The notes beneath the pieces are model-generated. The model ran no database searches. It was not told the origin of the DNA and saw only the letters and a program-made list of their open reading frames with translations. The position numbers and the translations under genes are program-made. Shown here in pieces: positions 1-8,871 of a DNA stretch of 64,000 nucleotides. How positions within the stretch are numbered: the stretch's first letter is position 1; each line of letters opens with the position of its first letter. Source of the stretch: Paracoccus sediminicola (GTDB lineage: Bacteria > Pseudomonadota > Alphaproteobacteria > Rhodobacterales > Rhodobacteraceae); NCBI RefSeq assembly GCF_027912835.1, contig NZ_CP115768.1, positions 1,550,001 through 1,614,000 of the forward strand, in the 5' to 3' direction.

Positions 1-423
1 GCCACGGTGGTCACGGTGGTCTGGACCCATAATCTCGCGATCGGGGTCCTGGTGGGCGTGCTGCTGTCGGGGATCTTCTTCGCCGCCAAGATCGCGCAGC
101 TTTTCCGCGTCCGCTCAGAGCTGAGCGCGGATGGCCGCAGCCGGACCTATCATGTCGAGGGCCAGCTTTTCTACGGGTCGGTCGAGGATTTCATGACCGC
201 CTTCGACTTCAAGGAGGTGCTCGACCGGGTGGTGATCGATGTGTCGCGCGCGCATATCTGGGACATCTCGTCGGTGCAGGCGCTCGACATGGCTGTGCTG
301 AAATTTCGTCGCGACGGCGCCGAGGTCGAGATTGTCGGCATGAATGAAGCATCCGAGACCATCGTCGACAGGCTGGCGCTGCACGACAAGCCGGATGGTA
401 TGGTCAAGCTGATGGCGCATTGA
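1..423 (+). CDS. SulP-family anion transporter, C-terminal part (STAS domain)
   Basis: The reading frame is open at the left edge, so only the last 140 residues are present. The visible part starts with a hydrophobic helix (about residues 8-28) and a short basic stretch, followed by a STAS domain (about 40-138) with the typical alternation of hydrophobic strands and the segment IDVSRAHIWDISSVQALD. SulP proteins move sulfate, bicarbonate or other anions across the inner membrane, and the cytoplasmic STAS domain regulates them. The stop codon lies 14 bases before a universal stress protein gene, so the two are probably one operon. The substrate cannot be read from this fragment. Confidence 0.85.
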   Translation, partial: ATVVTVVWTHNLAIGVLVGVLLSGIFFAAKIAQLFRVRSELSADGRSRTYHVEGQLFYGSVEDFMTAFDFKEVLDRVVIDVSRAHIWDISSVQALDMAVLKFRRDGAEVEIVGMNEASETIVDRLALHDKPDGMVKLMAH

Positions 424-437
424 GGGAGGAACACCGC

Positions 438-1292
438 ATGAGCAACAAGATCATCGCATTGGTGGACGGCTCGGATTACGCCGCCAGCGTCTGTGACCAC
501 GCGGCATGGTTTTCGCAGCGCACCGGCGCTCCGGTCGAGCTTCTGCATGTGCTTGGCCGGCGCGAGGCGGATGGCAAACAGGACCTGTCGGGCGCCGTGG
601 GGCTGGGCGCGCGCAGCAAGCTTCTGGAGGAGCTGGCCACGCTGGACGCGCAGCGCTCGCGGCTGATGAATGAGCGGGGCCGGGCGATTCTCGACGATGC
701 CCGTGCGATTCTGGAAAAGGACGGCGTCACGGCGATCACTCAGCAGCTCCGACAGGGAGATCTGGTCGAGGCGGTGGCCGAGAAGGAAGCCGAGACCCGC
801 GTCGTCCTGATCGGCAAGCGCGGCGAGGCGGCGGATTTCGCCAAGGGGCATCTTGGCTCGAATCTGGAAAGGATCATCCGCGCCAGCCGCAAACCGGTCT
901 TCGTCGCCTCTCGCGCCTTCCGCACGATCCGAAGGGTGCTGGTGGCGTGGGATGGCGGCGCCTCGGCCCGCAACGCCGTCGCGCATATATCGAAAAGCGA
1001 GCTGTTCGCCGGGCTGGAGATCCATCTCGTCACCGCCGGTGCAGACCGAGTGGAGACGTTGAAAGGGATGAGCGAGGCGCAACGCCTGCTGGAGGACGCC
1101 GGGCTGAGCACACAGGCCCGCACCGTGACGGGCGACCCGGAGACCGCGCTTGGCGAGCTGGTCGAGACGGAGGGTTATGACATGGTGGTGATGGGCGCGC
1201 ATGGGCATAGCCGTGTGCGGAGCCTCATCATCGGCTCGACCACCACGGCGATGATCCGCGCCTGCAAGGTGCCGGTCGTCTTGGTCCGCTGA
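438..1292 (+). CDS. Universal stress protein, tandem UspA domains
   Basis: 284 residues with two UspA folds in a row (about 1-145 and 150-284). The second carries a complete ATP-binding signature, GAHG then nine residues then GS near the C-terminus; the first has a looser version (GKRG...GS). The ATG at 438 is chosen because a GGGAGGA ribosome site ends 7 bases upstream; an in-frame extension to 420 would remove that spacing. The gene follows the SulP gene directly. Usp domains are fused or linked to several transporter families, so a role in sensing or regulating the SulP transporter is a reasonable inference, not shown. Confidence 0.88.
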   Translation: MSNKIIALVDGSDYAASVCDHAAWFSQRTGAPVELLHVLGRREADGKQDLSGAVGLGARSKLLEELATLDAQRSRLMNERGRAILDDARAILEKDGVTAITQQLRQGDLVEAVAEKEAETRVVLIGKRGEAADFAKGHLGSNLERIIRASRKPVFVASRAFRTIRRVLVAWDGGASARNAVAHISKSELFAGLEIHLVTAGADRVETLKGMSEAQRLLEDAGLSTQARTVTGDPETALGELVETEGYDMVVMGAHGHSRVRSLIIGSTTTAMIRACKVPVVLVR

Positions 1293-1309
1293 ACTGAGCT
1301 GCACGGCAG

Positions 1310-1346
1310 AAAAACAGGCCCGCAGCCTTTCGGCGCGGGCCTTTTT
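1310..1346. terminator. Bidirectional intrinsic terminator
   Basis: A perfect 7-bp stem (1317-1323 GGCCCGC with 1335-1341 GCGGGCC) is followed by TTTTT at 1342-1346 and preceded by a run of A at 1310-1314. It sits between the convergent universal stress protein gene and prmA, so it can stop transcription from both sides. Confidence 0.85.
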
Positions 1347-1365
1347 CGATGTGTGTTTGCGGGGA

Positions 1366-2235
1366 TCAACGGCGCTGCATCACCAAGGTGGACCACTCGC
1401 CCAGATCCTCGCGACGCTCGGGATCGAAGCCCGCGGCGTCATAGGCGGCGGTGACCTCGTCGGCCTGCGTGGTCAGCAGCCCTGACAGAATGACCCTGCC
1501 CTGCGCTGCCACATGGCGGGCCATGTCAGGGGCCAGGTCGATCAGCGGCTGTTTCAGGATATTGGCGAAGACCAGGCCGAATGGCGCGGCCTCATCCAGC
1601 ATCGGGTGATCGAACCCGACCGCCTGAAGGCATTCGACGCGCCCGTCGAGCCCGTTGGCGATCACATTCGCCGCGGCCACATCCACGGCTACCGCGTCGA
1701 TGTCCGAGGCCAGCACCGTTCCCGGCCAGATCCGCGCCGCCGCCATGGCCAGCACCGCCGTGCCGCAGCCGATATCGGCGATCCGGCCCGGCACCCAGCC
1801 GGTCCTCGCCAGCCGGTCGAGCGCTTCAAGGCAACCCTTCGTCGTGCCGTGATGCCCGGTGCCAAAGGCCATCGCCGCCTCGATCAGCAGCGCCTCGGCG
1901 TCCTCGGGCACCTTGTCGGCATCGTGGCTGCCATAGACGAAGAAACGCCCCGCCTCGACCGGGGTCAGCTCTCGCCGGACATGCGCGACCCAATCCACCT
2001 CGGGCAGCTCGCTGACCACGAAAGGGTTGGCCCCCTGCGCGGCGGCCATCAGCGCGAGACCGATCTCGTCCGGGGCCTCGGTGAAATAGATCCCGACCTC
2101 CCAGCGGTCAGAGCCGTCCTCGATCTCGAACACGCCCGAACCCACCGGCTCGGGCGTCAGATCCTCGCACATCTCGGCGAGCTGGTCGGCGGCGTCCCGC
2201 CCGGCGATATGGGTCAGCGCGGTCCAGGTGGGCAT
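1366..2235 (-). CDS. prmA: Ribosomal protein L11 methyltransferase
   Basis: 289 residues. The SAM-binding motif ADIGCGTAVLAMAA lies in the middle, followed by the acidic LASDIDAVAVD strand and the FANILKQPL motif characteristic of PrmA (NPF/NILxxPL region). PrmA trimethylates lysines and the N-terminus of ribosomal protein L11 in the cytoplasm. The start codon overlaps the msrA stop by one base (TGATG), so prmA is translated from the msrA transcript. The length is near the family norm. Confidence 0.93.
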   Translation of the reverse strand: MPTWTALTHIAGRDAADQLAEMCEDLTPEPVGSGVFEIEDGSDRWEVGIYFTEAPDEIGLALMAAAQGANPFVVSELPEVDWVAHVRRELTPVEAGRFFVYGSHDADKVPEDAEALLIEAAMAFGTGHHGTTKGCLEALDRLARTGWVPGRIADIGCGTAVLAMAAARIWPGTVLASDIDAVAVDVAAANVIANGLDGRVECLQAVGFDHPMLDEAAPFGLVFANILKQPLIDLAPDMARHVAAQGRVILSGLLTTQADEVTAAYDAAGFDPERREDLGEWSTLVMQRR

Positions 2236-2816
2236 CAGGGCAACTCATGCCCTTCCGGCATCGCGGCCTCGACGCCGGTGCCACGTATGTTGCAATAGCC
2301 GTCCGGGACCTTGTGAAGATACTGCTGATGCTCGCTCTCCTGCGCGGGGAAGAAGTGATCGACGGGCAGGATCTCGGTGGTGATCTTCTCCTTGCCGGCC
2401 ACGGCCAGCCGATTGTCGTAATCGGTCTTGGACGCCTCGGCCTGCGCGCGCTGCGTGTCGTTGTAATACATGATCAGCGAGCGATACTGGTCGCCCACAT
2501 CATTGCCCTGACGATTGCCCTGCGTGGGATCATGATTTTCCCAGAACAGCTTGAGCAGATGTTCATAGCTGAGCCGCGCGGGATCGAAGACGATATGAAC
2601 CACCTCGGCATGGCCGGTGCCGCCCGCGCATACCTGCTGATAGGTCGGGTTTTCGGTCGTGCCGCCGGCAAACCCGACCTGAGTCATCCAAACGCCATCC
2701 TGTTCCCAGAAAAGCCGCTCGACGCCCCAATAGCAGCCCATGCCGAAGATCGCCTGCTCGAAACCCTTTGGCACCGGCGCGTCCATCGGTCGGTCGAAAA
2801 TCGCGTGGTTTTCCAT
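2235..2816 (-). CDS. msrA: Peptide methionine sulfoxide reductase A
   Basis: 193 residues. The catalytic motif is GCYWG with the nucleophilic Cys at residue 28 (GCFWG in most relatives), followed by GTTENPTYQQVCAGGTGHAEVV, shortened here as the typical MsrA core, and the NRQGNDVGDQYRS segment. MsrA reduces methionine-S-sulfoxide in oxidised proteins. The start is well supported: AGGAGG lies 7 bases before the ATG. It is the first gene of a two-gene operon with prmA. Confidence 0.94.
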   Translation of the reverse strand: MENHAIFDRPMDAPVPKGFEQAIFGMGCYWGVERLFWEQDGVWMTQVGFAGGTTENPTYQQVCAGGTGHAEVVHIVFDPARLSYEHLLKLFWENHDPTQGNRQGNDVGDQYRSLIMYYNDTQRAQAEASKTDYDNRLAVAGKEKITTEILPVDHFFPAQESEHQQYLHKVPDGYCNIRGTGVEAAMPEGHELP

Positions 2817-2961
2817 ATCTTAACCTCCTGCAGAGTGCCGATAACGCCCGACCGGCGATGCTGGTTCAGGACCGGGCCGCGTTCTCGCTTGCAGTTCATT
2901 AAGGGATTATGCGCCCGGATTGCCAGAGCAAGCCGCGGCAGCGGCGTTGCAACGCGCAAAG

Positions 2962-2996
2962 AAAAACCCCGGCCGCATCACTGCTGGGCCGGGGTT
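2962..2996 (-). terminator. Intrinsic terminator of the DUF1127 gene
   Basis: A perfect 10-bp stem, 2965-2974 AACCCCGGCC with 2987-2996 GGCCGGGGTT, around a 12-base loop. On the minus strand it ends in TTTTT (complement of A at 2962-2966). It lies 27 bases past the stop of the DUF1127 gene. Confidence 0.88.
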
Positions 2997-3023
2997 CGGT
3001 GTCGTGCGATGCCGTCACCGCGA

Positions 3024-3209
3024 TCAGGCACGGCCAGCCACCACGCTGTCGATGTCGGCACGGTTCAGGCCGATATCGTCAAGCTCGCGCTCGGACAGAC
3101 GCTCAAGCTCGGCGCGGGTGCGCATCCGCAGCATCCAGTTGCGCAGGCCCGCTTTCATGCGGCTCAGCGCGTCGCCGGTGGAGATCAGATCAACATTCAT
3201 CGTGGTCAT
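3024..3209 (-). CDS. DUF1127 small basic protein
   Basis: 61 residues. The C-terminal half matches the DUF1127 (YjiS-like) pattern: an RNWMLRMRTRAELERLSERE stretch leading into LDDIGLNRADID. The internal ATG at 3209 is chosen because GAGG lies 8 bases upstream; the longer frame to 3293 adds an acidic stretch not seen in the family. DUF1127 proteins are short; some relatives in alphaproteobacteria affect small-RNA turnover, phosphate or carbon stress responses. It is a single-gene unit with its own terminator, and about 230 bases of non-coding DNA upstream (3210-3441) that presumably hold its promoter. Confidence 0.8.
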   Translation of the reverse strand: MTTMNVDLISTGDALSRMKAGLRNWMLRMRTRAELERLSERELDDIGLNRADIDSVVAGRA

Positions 3210-3441
3210 GTCAGCATCCTCATTTTCTGCTTCGCCAGGAATCGGCGCGGTTTCGTCTGATGCGCTGAAGATAGGGTCATGCTGCGTCTGCAACCAGACT
3301 GGAAAACCGCAAAGCCGCTATGCAATTGGCGAATAAAACACCGAATTTCAGCGTGTTTTGTCACGCTGGCGTCAGCATCAAGGCCAAAATCGCGAGGTTG
3401 TCGTGATCGCTAACGCTGCGTCGCAGCGCTGTGACCCGGCG

Positions 3442-4158
3442 TCACCAGTCGCCGAGAGACGCCTGAAACAGGGTCAGCGCTGCCACAGCCGCCGTATCCG
3501 CCCGCAAAATGCGCGGGCCGAGGGTCAATGGCGCAACGAACGCGGCGTCACGAAGCCGGCGGCGCTCAGCCTCCGAAAAACCGCCTTCCGGGCCGATGAG
3601 CACCGCCCATTTGCCTTTTTCCAGCCCGGAAAGCCGTTCCGACGTCCCGGCAAGAGATTCATCCGCCCAGAGAATGCGACGCGATTCGTCCCAGCCATCG
3701 AGCATCCGGGCGAGCGGCGTCAGCCCGGTCACCTCGGGCACATAGGTGCCCCCACATTGCTCGGCTGCCTCGACGGCATGGGCCTGCAGGCGGTCCTGCC
3801 GGATACGCTCGGAATTGGTGAACTCGGTCTGAACGGGCAGGATACGCGCCGCGCCGAGCTCGGTCGCCTTCTCGACGATGAAATCGGTGCGCCCCTTCTT
3901 GATCGGCGCGAAGAGCAGCCAGAGATCGGGTGGATCGCGCTGCGGGGCGACCTGTGTCATCACCGTCAGTTCGCCGCCGCGCTTGCTGGCGGTGGCGATC
4001 TCAGCGTGCCAGGCCCCATCGCGGCCATTGAACACCTCGATCACCGCACCCGGCTTGAGCCGCATGACGCCGGAAAGATAATGCGCCTGCCCCGCCTCGA
4101 GCGGGATGCCTTGCCCCGGGGATAGCGGGTGATCTATGAACAGCCTGACCTTCGACAT
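3442..4158 (-). CDS. rsmE: 16S rRNA (uracil-1498-N3)-methyltransferase
   Basis: 238 residues from the ATG at 4158. The SPOUT-type SAM-binding knot is seen as LIGPEGGFSEAERR near residue 190, and LGPRILRADTAAVAAL near the C-terminus, both hallmarks of RsmE. It methylates U1498 of 16S rRNA. The start at 4158 has AGGAAC upstream; a longer frame to 4188 would run into the divergent ubiA gene. Only 12 bases separate the two start codons. Confidence 0.92.
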   Translation of the reverse strand: MSKVRLFIDHPLSPGQGIPLEAGQAHYLSGVMRLKPGAVIEVFNGRDGAWHAEIATASKRGGELTVMTQVAPQRDPPDLWLLFAPIKKGRTDFIVEKATELGAARILPVQTEFTNSERIRQDRLQAHAVEAAEQCGGTYVPEVTGLTPLARMLDGWDESRRILWADESLAGTSERLSGLEKGKWAVLIGPEGGFSEAERRRLRDAAFVAPLTLGPRILRADTAAVAALTLFQASLGDW

Positions 4159-4170
4159 GGGGACGTTCCT
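4159..4170. promoter_or_regulatory. 12-base divergent gap serving two ribosome sites
   Basis: The start codons of rsmE (minus) and ubiA (plus) are separated only by GGGGACGTTCCT. Read on the plus strand it offers GGGGA seven bases before the ubiA ATG; read on the minus strand it offers AGGAAC before the rsmE ATG. There is no space for promoters, so each promoter must lie inside the other gene. Confidence 0.7.
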
Positions 4171-5118
4171 ATGAAACATGCCCTGCAATTACCAGACGCG
4201 GTGCGCGACGCTGTCAACGGCAACTGGGTCGATAACGGTGCCCCCGCGGGATGGCGCCCCTGGCTGCGGCTGAGCCGGCTTGACCGGCCCATCGGCACGT
4301 GGCTTCTGCTGCTGCCCTGCTGGTGGGGCGTCGGTCTGGCGATGATGGCCGACCGCGTGCAATGGTTCGATCTGTGGATCTTCCTCGCCTGCGGCATCGG
4401 CGCCGTCGTCATGCGCGGAGCCGGCTGCACCTGGAACGACATCACCGACCGGGACATTGACGGGGCGGTCGACCGCACGCGGAAGCGCCCGATCCCGTCC
4501 GGGCAGGTCACCATACGCGGGGCGATGGTCTGGCTGGGAGTGCAGGCACTGATCGGCCTCGCGATCCTGCTGACGCTCGGCGGCGCGGCGATCTGGCTCG
4601 GCGTGCTCAGCCTGCTGCCGGTGGCGATCTATCCCTTCGCCAAGCGCTTCACCTGGTGGCCGCAGGTCTTTCTGGGCATCGCGTTCAATTGGGGAGTGAT
4701 GCTGGCCTATGCCGCCCATCACGGCGCGCTGCATGCGGCGCCGGTGATCGCCTGGCTGGGCGGAATCGCCTGGACGGTGTTCTATGATACGATCTATGCG
4801 CATCAGGATCTGGAATATGACGCGCTGATCGGGGTGAAATCGACGGCAAGGCTGTTCGGGGACGACACCCATAAATGGCTGATCGTGTTCTGGGTGATCG
4901 CGGTCGCGCTGCTGGCGCTTGCCATCTCTGCCAGCGGAGCGTCGGGGGCGTCCTGGCTGGTGGCGATGACCGGGCTGGCCGGGTTTGCCGGGCATCTGGC
5001 CTGGCAACTGCGACGGCTGGATCTGGGCAGTGCCGACACCCAGCTGATGCTGTTCCGCGCCAATCGCGATGCCGGGCTGATCCTTGCCGGTTTCCTGATC
5101 CTTGCCGGTTTTGTGTAA
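4171..5118 (+). CDS. ubiA: 4-hydroxybenzoate polyprenyltransferase
   Basis: 315 residues, integral membrane. Both Asp-rich motifs of UbiA prenyltransferases are present: NDITDRDIDGAVD at about residues 89-101 and YDTIYAHQDLEYD around 205-215. It attaches the polyprenyl tail to 4-hydroxybenzoate in ubiquinone synthesis. The ATG at 4171 is preferred over 4129 because the longer frame would overlap the rsmE coding start and 4171 has GGGGA at a good distance. Confidence 0.93.
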   Translation: MKHALQLPDAVRDAVNGNWVDNGAPAGWRPWLRLSRLDRPIGTWLLLLPCWWGVGLAMMADRVQWFDLWIFLACGIGAVVMRGAGCTWNDITDRDIDGAVDRTRKRPIPSGQVTIRGAMVWLGVQALIGLAILLTLGGAAIWLGVLSLLPVAIYPFAKRFTWWPQVFLGIAFNWGVMLAYAAHHGALHAAPVIAWLGGIAWTVFYDTIYAHQDLEYDALIGVKSTARLFGDDTHKWLIVFWVIAVALLALAISASGASGASWLVAMTGLAGFAGHLAWQLRRLDLGSADTQLMLFRANRDAGLILAGFLILAGFV

Positions 5119-5162
5119 TGGCCCGGATTTACAAGCCGGAGGGGTCTGAGTAACTCAAGCCC

Positions 5163-7271
5163 ATGGATGAATTTCCGAAAACGGACATGGCGCAGCGGCC
5201 CCGCCACAACCGCGCGCATCTGGTTCTGACCCTGCTGGCCTTCGCCGTCGCGGGCGCTGCCAGCTGGGAGGCCGCGATCCGCATCTCCGATGAGGTCGAG
5301 AACCGCACCGCAAGGCAAATGCGCGCAGCGCTGACACGGGACGGGCATGGCTGGGTCACGGTCGCAACGGATGGTCTGACCGTGCGGCTGACCGGGACCG
5401 CGCCTGACGAGGTTGCGCGCTTTCGCGCGCTCACCGCCGCAAGCGGTCTGGTCGATGACCGCCGGATCGTCGACGGGATGGAGGTCGCCGAGCGCGACCT
5501 GCTCGAACCGCCGGATTTCGAGATGGAGATCATGCGGCAGGGCGACAACATGTCGCTGATCGGCCTCGTCCCCGCGAGCACCGATCGGGAAGAGATTGCC
5601 AGCCGGTTCGCCGCGCGCGCGGTCGAGATTTCGGATCTGACCTCGACCGCCGCCTTTCCCGCACCCGAAAGCTGGAACAGCGCGGTGGAATTCGCCATGC
5701 AGGCGGCCTTGCTGATCGATCAGGGGACGGTCTCGATCACGCCGGAGAAAATGGTCATCACTGCCAATGCAGCCTCTGCCGATGATCGGTCCCGGCTGGA
5801 GGCGGCGCTGCGCGACGTGGTGCCGGAAGGGATGGCGGTCGAGATCAGCGTCTCGGCCCCGCTGCCGGTCATCGCGCCCTATCGGCTGCGCTTCACCAGC
5901 GACGGCGACAATGCAGCATTAGAAAGCTGCGCCGCCGAGACTGAGGCGACGCGCGAGGTGATCCTCTCTGCCGCGACCGAGGCCGGGGTCACGGAAACGC
6001 CCGAATGCCCGCTCGGCATCGGCGCGCCTTCCGGGTGGTCCGAAGCGGCCGCCGAGAGCATCGCCAGCGTCGCGCGGATCGGGGCGGGCACGGTGGAGAT
6101 GACCGACAACGCGATCCAGATCGTTTTGCCCGCCGATATCGAGGACGACGCGCAGGAGGCCGAGACGGCGCGCCTCGCCGCCAGCATGCCCGCCGATTTC
6201 AACCTGAACATCACCCGCGCCGAGACCTCGCCGCATGACGGGCCGCCACATTTCCTTGCGACCATCGGCGCCGAAGGGCTCGCCACGATCGAAGGCGGCG
6301 TTCCCGACGAGACCATGCGCCAGACGGTGCAGTCACTGGCCCGCGCGCAGCTCGGGCCTCTGGAGGGCGAGCTGCGCCTTGACCCCTCTCTGCGCGAAGG
6401 CTGGGCATTGCGGGTCATGGCCGGGCTGGATGCGATGGGCGCCATCGACACCGGGCAGCTCGAAGTGACGCCGGACAGCATCTCGCTCAGCGGGATCAGC
6501 GGCGACACGCTGGCCACCGAACGTGCCATTGCGGCGCTGGCCACACGGCTTGGTGCGGGCGCGGAGTATATGATTTCCATCGCCTATGACCCGCGGCGCG
6601 ATCCGGGCATCGTTCTGCCCGACGGGACGGACTGCGTGGATCGTCTGAACGCGGTGATGCTGCAATCCGAGATCGGGTTCGAGCCGGGCGGCGCGCGGAT
6701 CGCGGGCGATATCGGTCCGGTCATCGAAGAGCTGCGCCCGATCATGGAAGAATGCGCGGATTACCGGCTGGAACTGGCCGGTCACACCGATTCGCAGGGC
6801 AGCGACACGCTGAACATGTCGCTGTCGCTCAGCCGGGCCGAAGCTGTGCTGGGCGCGCTTGCTGAGGCCGGGCTGTCGGTCGAACATGTCGTCGCGCGCG
6901 GCTATGGCGAGACCCGGCCCATCGCCGAAAACGACACCGAGGAAGGGCGCGAGGCCAATCGCCGGATCGAGCTGACACTTATCTCGCCAGAGCCGGTCCC
7001 GGCGCCGGTCGATGCCGCGCCGATCATGACCGGCACGACACCAAGCGCACAGGAGGCGCAGGCGACGCTGAACCTCTCGGCCCCGATCGAGATCACCCCG
7101 GTTGTCGCCGAGCCGTCATTGCAGCTTCCCGTATCGCCCTTCGGCGAGGACGCGCTTTCCGATCCGCCCAAGCTCGAACCGCCCGCCGAGGTGCTGCCCG
7201 CCACGCCGGACACGCCGCGCCCGCCTGAGCGTCCCGAAGATGAGGCCGTCACCATTGAGGAGCCGACATGA
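5163..7271 (+). CDS. OmpA-family protein with long periplasmic N-terminal region
   Basis: 702 residues. One transmembrane helix at about 20-40 is followed by a long region with repeated short modules resembling BON domains (for example VRLTGTAPDEVARF and the GDTLATERAIAALA segment). An OmpA C-terminal peptidoglycan-binding domain spans about 485-610, with LELAGHTDSQGSDTLN and EANRRIELTLI. A Pro-rich tail (610-702) ends the protein. It probably anchors the inner membrane to peptidoglycan. The start is uncertain: GGAGGGG lies too far from 5163, and an ATG at 5187 is possible. It overlaps the next gene by 4 bases. Confidence 0.85.
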   Translation: MDEFPKTDMAQRPRHNRAHLVLTLLAFAVAGAASWEAAIRISDEVENRTARQMRAALTRDGHGWVTVATDGLTVRLTGTAPDEVARFRALTAASGLVDDRRIVDGMEVAERDLLEPPDFEMEIMRQGDNMSLIGLVPASTDREEIASRFAARAVEISDLTSTAAFPAPESWNSAVEFAMQAALLIDQGTVSITPEKMVITANAASADDRSRLEAALRDVVPEGMAVEISVSAPLPVIAPYRLRFTSDGDNAALESCAAETEATREVILSAATEAGVTETPECPLGIGAPSGWSEAAAESIASVARIGAGTVEMTDNAIQIVLPADIEDDAQEAETARLAASMPADFNLNITRAETSPHDGPPHFLATIGAEGLATIEGGVPDETMRQTVQSLARAQLGPLEGELRLDPSLREGWALRVMAGLDAMGAIDTGQLEVTPDSISLSGISGDTLATERAIAALATRLGAGAEYMISIAYDPRRDPGIVLPDGTDCVDRLNAVMLQSEIGFEPGGARIAGDIGPVIEELRPIMEECADYRLELAGHTDSQGSDTLNMSLSLSRAEAVLGALAEAGLSVEHVVARGYGETRPIAENDTEEGREANRRIELTLISPEPVPAPVDAAPIMTGTTPSAQEAQATLNLSAPIEITPVVAEPSLQLPVSPFGEDALSDPPKLEPPAEVLPATPDTPRPPERPEDEAVTIEEPT

Positions 7272-7603
7272 TCCGCAACGACTTCATCCTCGCCACCGCG
7301 CTGATCCTGTTTGCAGCCTTTGTCCTGGGCTGGTTCACCAGCTGGCTCATCGCCCGCGTCACCCGCCCCGGACGCGCCGAGATCGACGGCCATGCAAAGC
7401 TGGTCGCCGAACTGCACGAGGCCGAACAGGCGCGCGATCAGGCGGTTGCCGAGGGTAAACAGCGCGAGGCAGCGCTGCATGAAAGGCTGGGCTTCGCGAC
7501 GACCGAACTTGCCTCGGCCCGCAATGCCTTGCAGGATGCCGGTGAAGAGATCGAGGAACTTCGCGCCTATATCGAGCGCAACATCGCCCGGCCGCCGCGC
7601 TGA
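7268..7603 (+). CDS. Membrane-anchored coiled-coil protein, unknown function
   Basis: 111 residues. A single N-terminal transmembrane helix (about 7-28, ILATALILFAAFVLGWF) is followed by a charged coiled coil rich in Glu, Ala and Arg (about 40-100). The ATG overlaps the stop of the OmpA-family gene (ATGA), which implies translational coupling and a shared envelope role. I do not recognise a named family; the architecture resembles small envelope scaffolding proteins. Confidence 0.75.
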   Translation: MIRNDFILATALILFAAFVLGWFTSWLIARVTRPGRAEIDGHAKLVAELHEAEQARDQAVAEGKQREAALHERLGFATTELASARNALQDAGEEIEELRAYIERNIARPPR

Positions 7604-7630
7604 ACCGCGACCCGCGCGGCACCGCATGAA

Positions 7631-7670
7631 AAACCCGCGCCCGGCCTCGCCGCGCGCGGGTTTCGCTTTT
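7631..7670. terminator. Intrinsic terminator between convergent genes
   Basis: A perfect 10-bp stem, 7631-7640 AAACCCGCGC with 7654-7663 GCGCGGGTTT, followed by TTTT at 7667-7670. An A-rich flank (7629-7633) supplies T residues on the minus strand, so it can serve both the coiled-coil gene and the aminotransferase gene. Confidence 0.85.
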
Positions 7671-7689
7671 GCGCCGAAATCGTTCTGAA

Positions 7690-8871
7690 TTAGACCCCGG
7701 CTTCGACGATGGCGCGGGCCAGGACCGGAACGCTATCCTTGTTCAGCCCGGCAATGTTCAGCCGCGAATCCCCGACCATGTAGATGGCCGAATCCTCTTT
7801 CATCTTCGCCACCTGCTCGGGCGTTGCCCCGAGGCGCGAGAACATGCCGCGATGATGCTCGATGAAGTCGAATTTGTCGCTGCCGGTAAGGTCGCGCAGC
7901 TCTTCGGCGAGCTGTTTGCGCAGACCGAGCATGGTCTGGCGGACCTCCTCAAGCTCGGCCTTCCAGTCGGCGGCAAGATCGGCATCCTCAAGAATGGTCG
8001 ACACGATCCGCGCCCCGTGATCGGGCGGGAAGCTGTAGGTCTGGCGGTTCAGATAGGCCATCGCGCCCTGCGTCAGATCCCGCGCCTCTCCGCCTTCGCC
8101 AAGCGCCATCAGAATGCCGGTCCGTTCGCGGTAAATGCCGAAATTCTTGCTGCATGAGGCGGCGATCAGCACCTCCGGCAGGCGCTCGGCCAGCTTGCGC
8201 GTCGCGGCGGCATCGGCGTCCAGCCCGTCGCCGAAACCCTGATAGGCAAGGTCGATCATCGGTATCGCGCCGGTCTTTTCCAGGCTTTCGGCAATCGCAT
8301 CCCATTGCTCGGCGGTCGGGTTGGCACCGGTCGGATTATGGCAGCAACCATGCAGCAGCACGACATCGCCTTTCTTCGCCTTGCCGATCCCGTTCAGCAT
8401 CGCGTCAAAATCGACGCCTCGGGTGTCATTGTCGAAATAGGGATACTCGACGAAATCCTGACCCATGAATTTCAGGATCGACAGATGGTTCGGCCAGGTC
8501 GGGTCAGAGACATGGACCACCGCCTCGGGATTGGCCATGCGGATCAGCTCGAGCCCCTGCCGGATCGCGCCTGTGCCGCCCACCGTCGCCGCCGAGGCAA
8601 GCCGGTCGGCAGCTGCGTCGCCCAAGACCAGACCCGCCATGGCGTCGCGATATTCCTGCGTGCCCGCAAGCCCGGTATAGGCCTTGCTGTCCTGCGTCTC
8701 CCAGATCTTCTGCTCGGCCTTCTTGACCGCGCGCATCACCGGGGTCAGCCCGTTCGGGTCCTTATAGACACCTACGCCCAGATCGACCTTGCCCTGCCGC
8801 GTATCGGCCTTGTACTCGCCCATCAGGGCCAGGATCTTGTCGGGGGCTTGCGGTTTCAGATTGCCCAGCAT
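7690..8871 (-). CDS. Aromatic/aspartate aminotransferase (class I, PLP)
   Basis: 393 residues. Class I aminotransferase features in order: LGVGVYKDPNGLTPVM near the N-terminus, HGCCHNPTGANPT (substrate/PLP pocket), SCSKNFGIYRERTG with the PLP-binding Lys, and a C-terminal SRLNIAG with the carboxylate-binding Arg. This is the AspC/TyrB subfamily, so aspartate and aromatic substrates are both possible. The start used here (8871) overlaps the stop of the upstream sulfurtransferase gene by one base; an adjacent ATG at 8874 is equally feasible. GGAGA lies just upstream inside that gene. Confidence 0.92.
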   Translation of the reverse strand: MLGNLKPQAPDKILALMGEYKADTRQGKVDLGVGVYKDPNGLTPVMRAVKKAEQKIWETQDSKAYTGLAGTQEYRDAMAGLVLGDAAADRLASAATVGGTGAIRQGLELIRMANPEAVVHVSDPTWPNHLSILKFMGQDFVEYPYFDNDTRGVDFDAMLNGIGKAKKGDVVLLHGCCHNPTGANPTAEQWDAIAESLEKTGAIPMIDLAYQGFGDGLDADAAATRKLAERLPEVLIAASCSKNFGIYRERTGILMALGEGGEARDLTQGAMAYLNRQTYSFPPDHGARIVSTILEDADLAADWKAELEEVRQTMLGLRKQLAEELRDLTGSDKFDFIEHHRGMFSRLGATPEQVAKMKEDSAIYMVGDSRLNIAGLNKDSVPVLARAIVEAGV

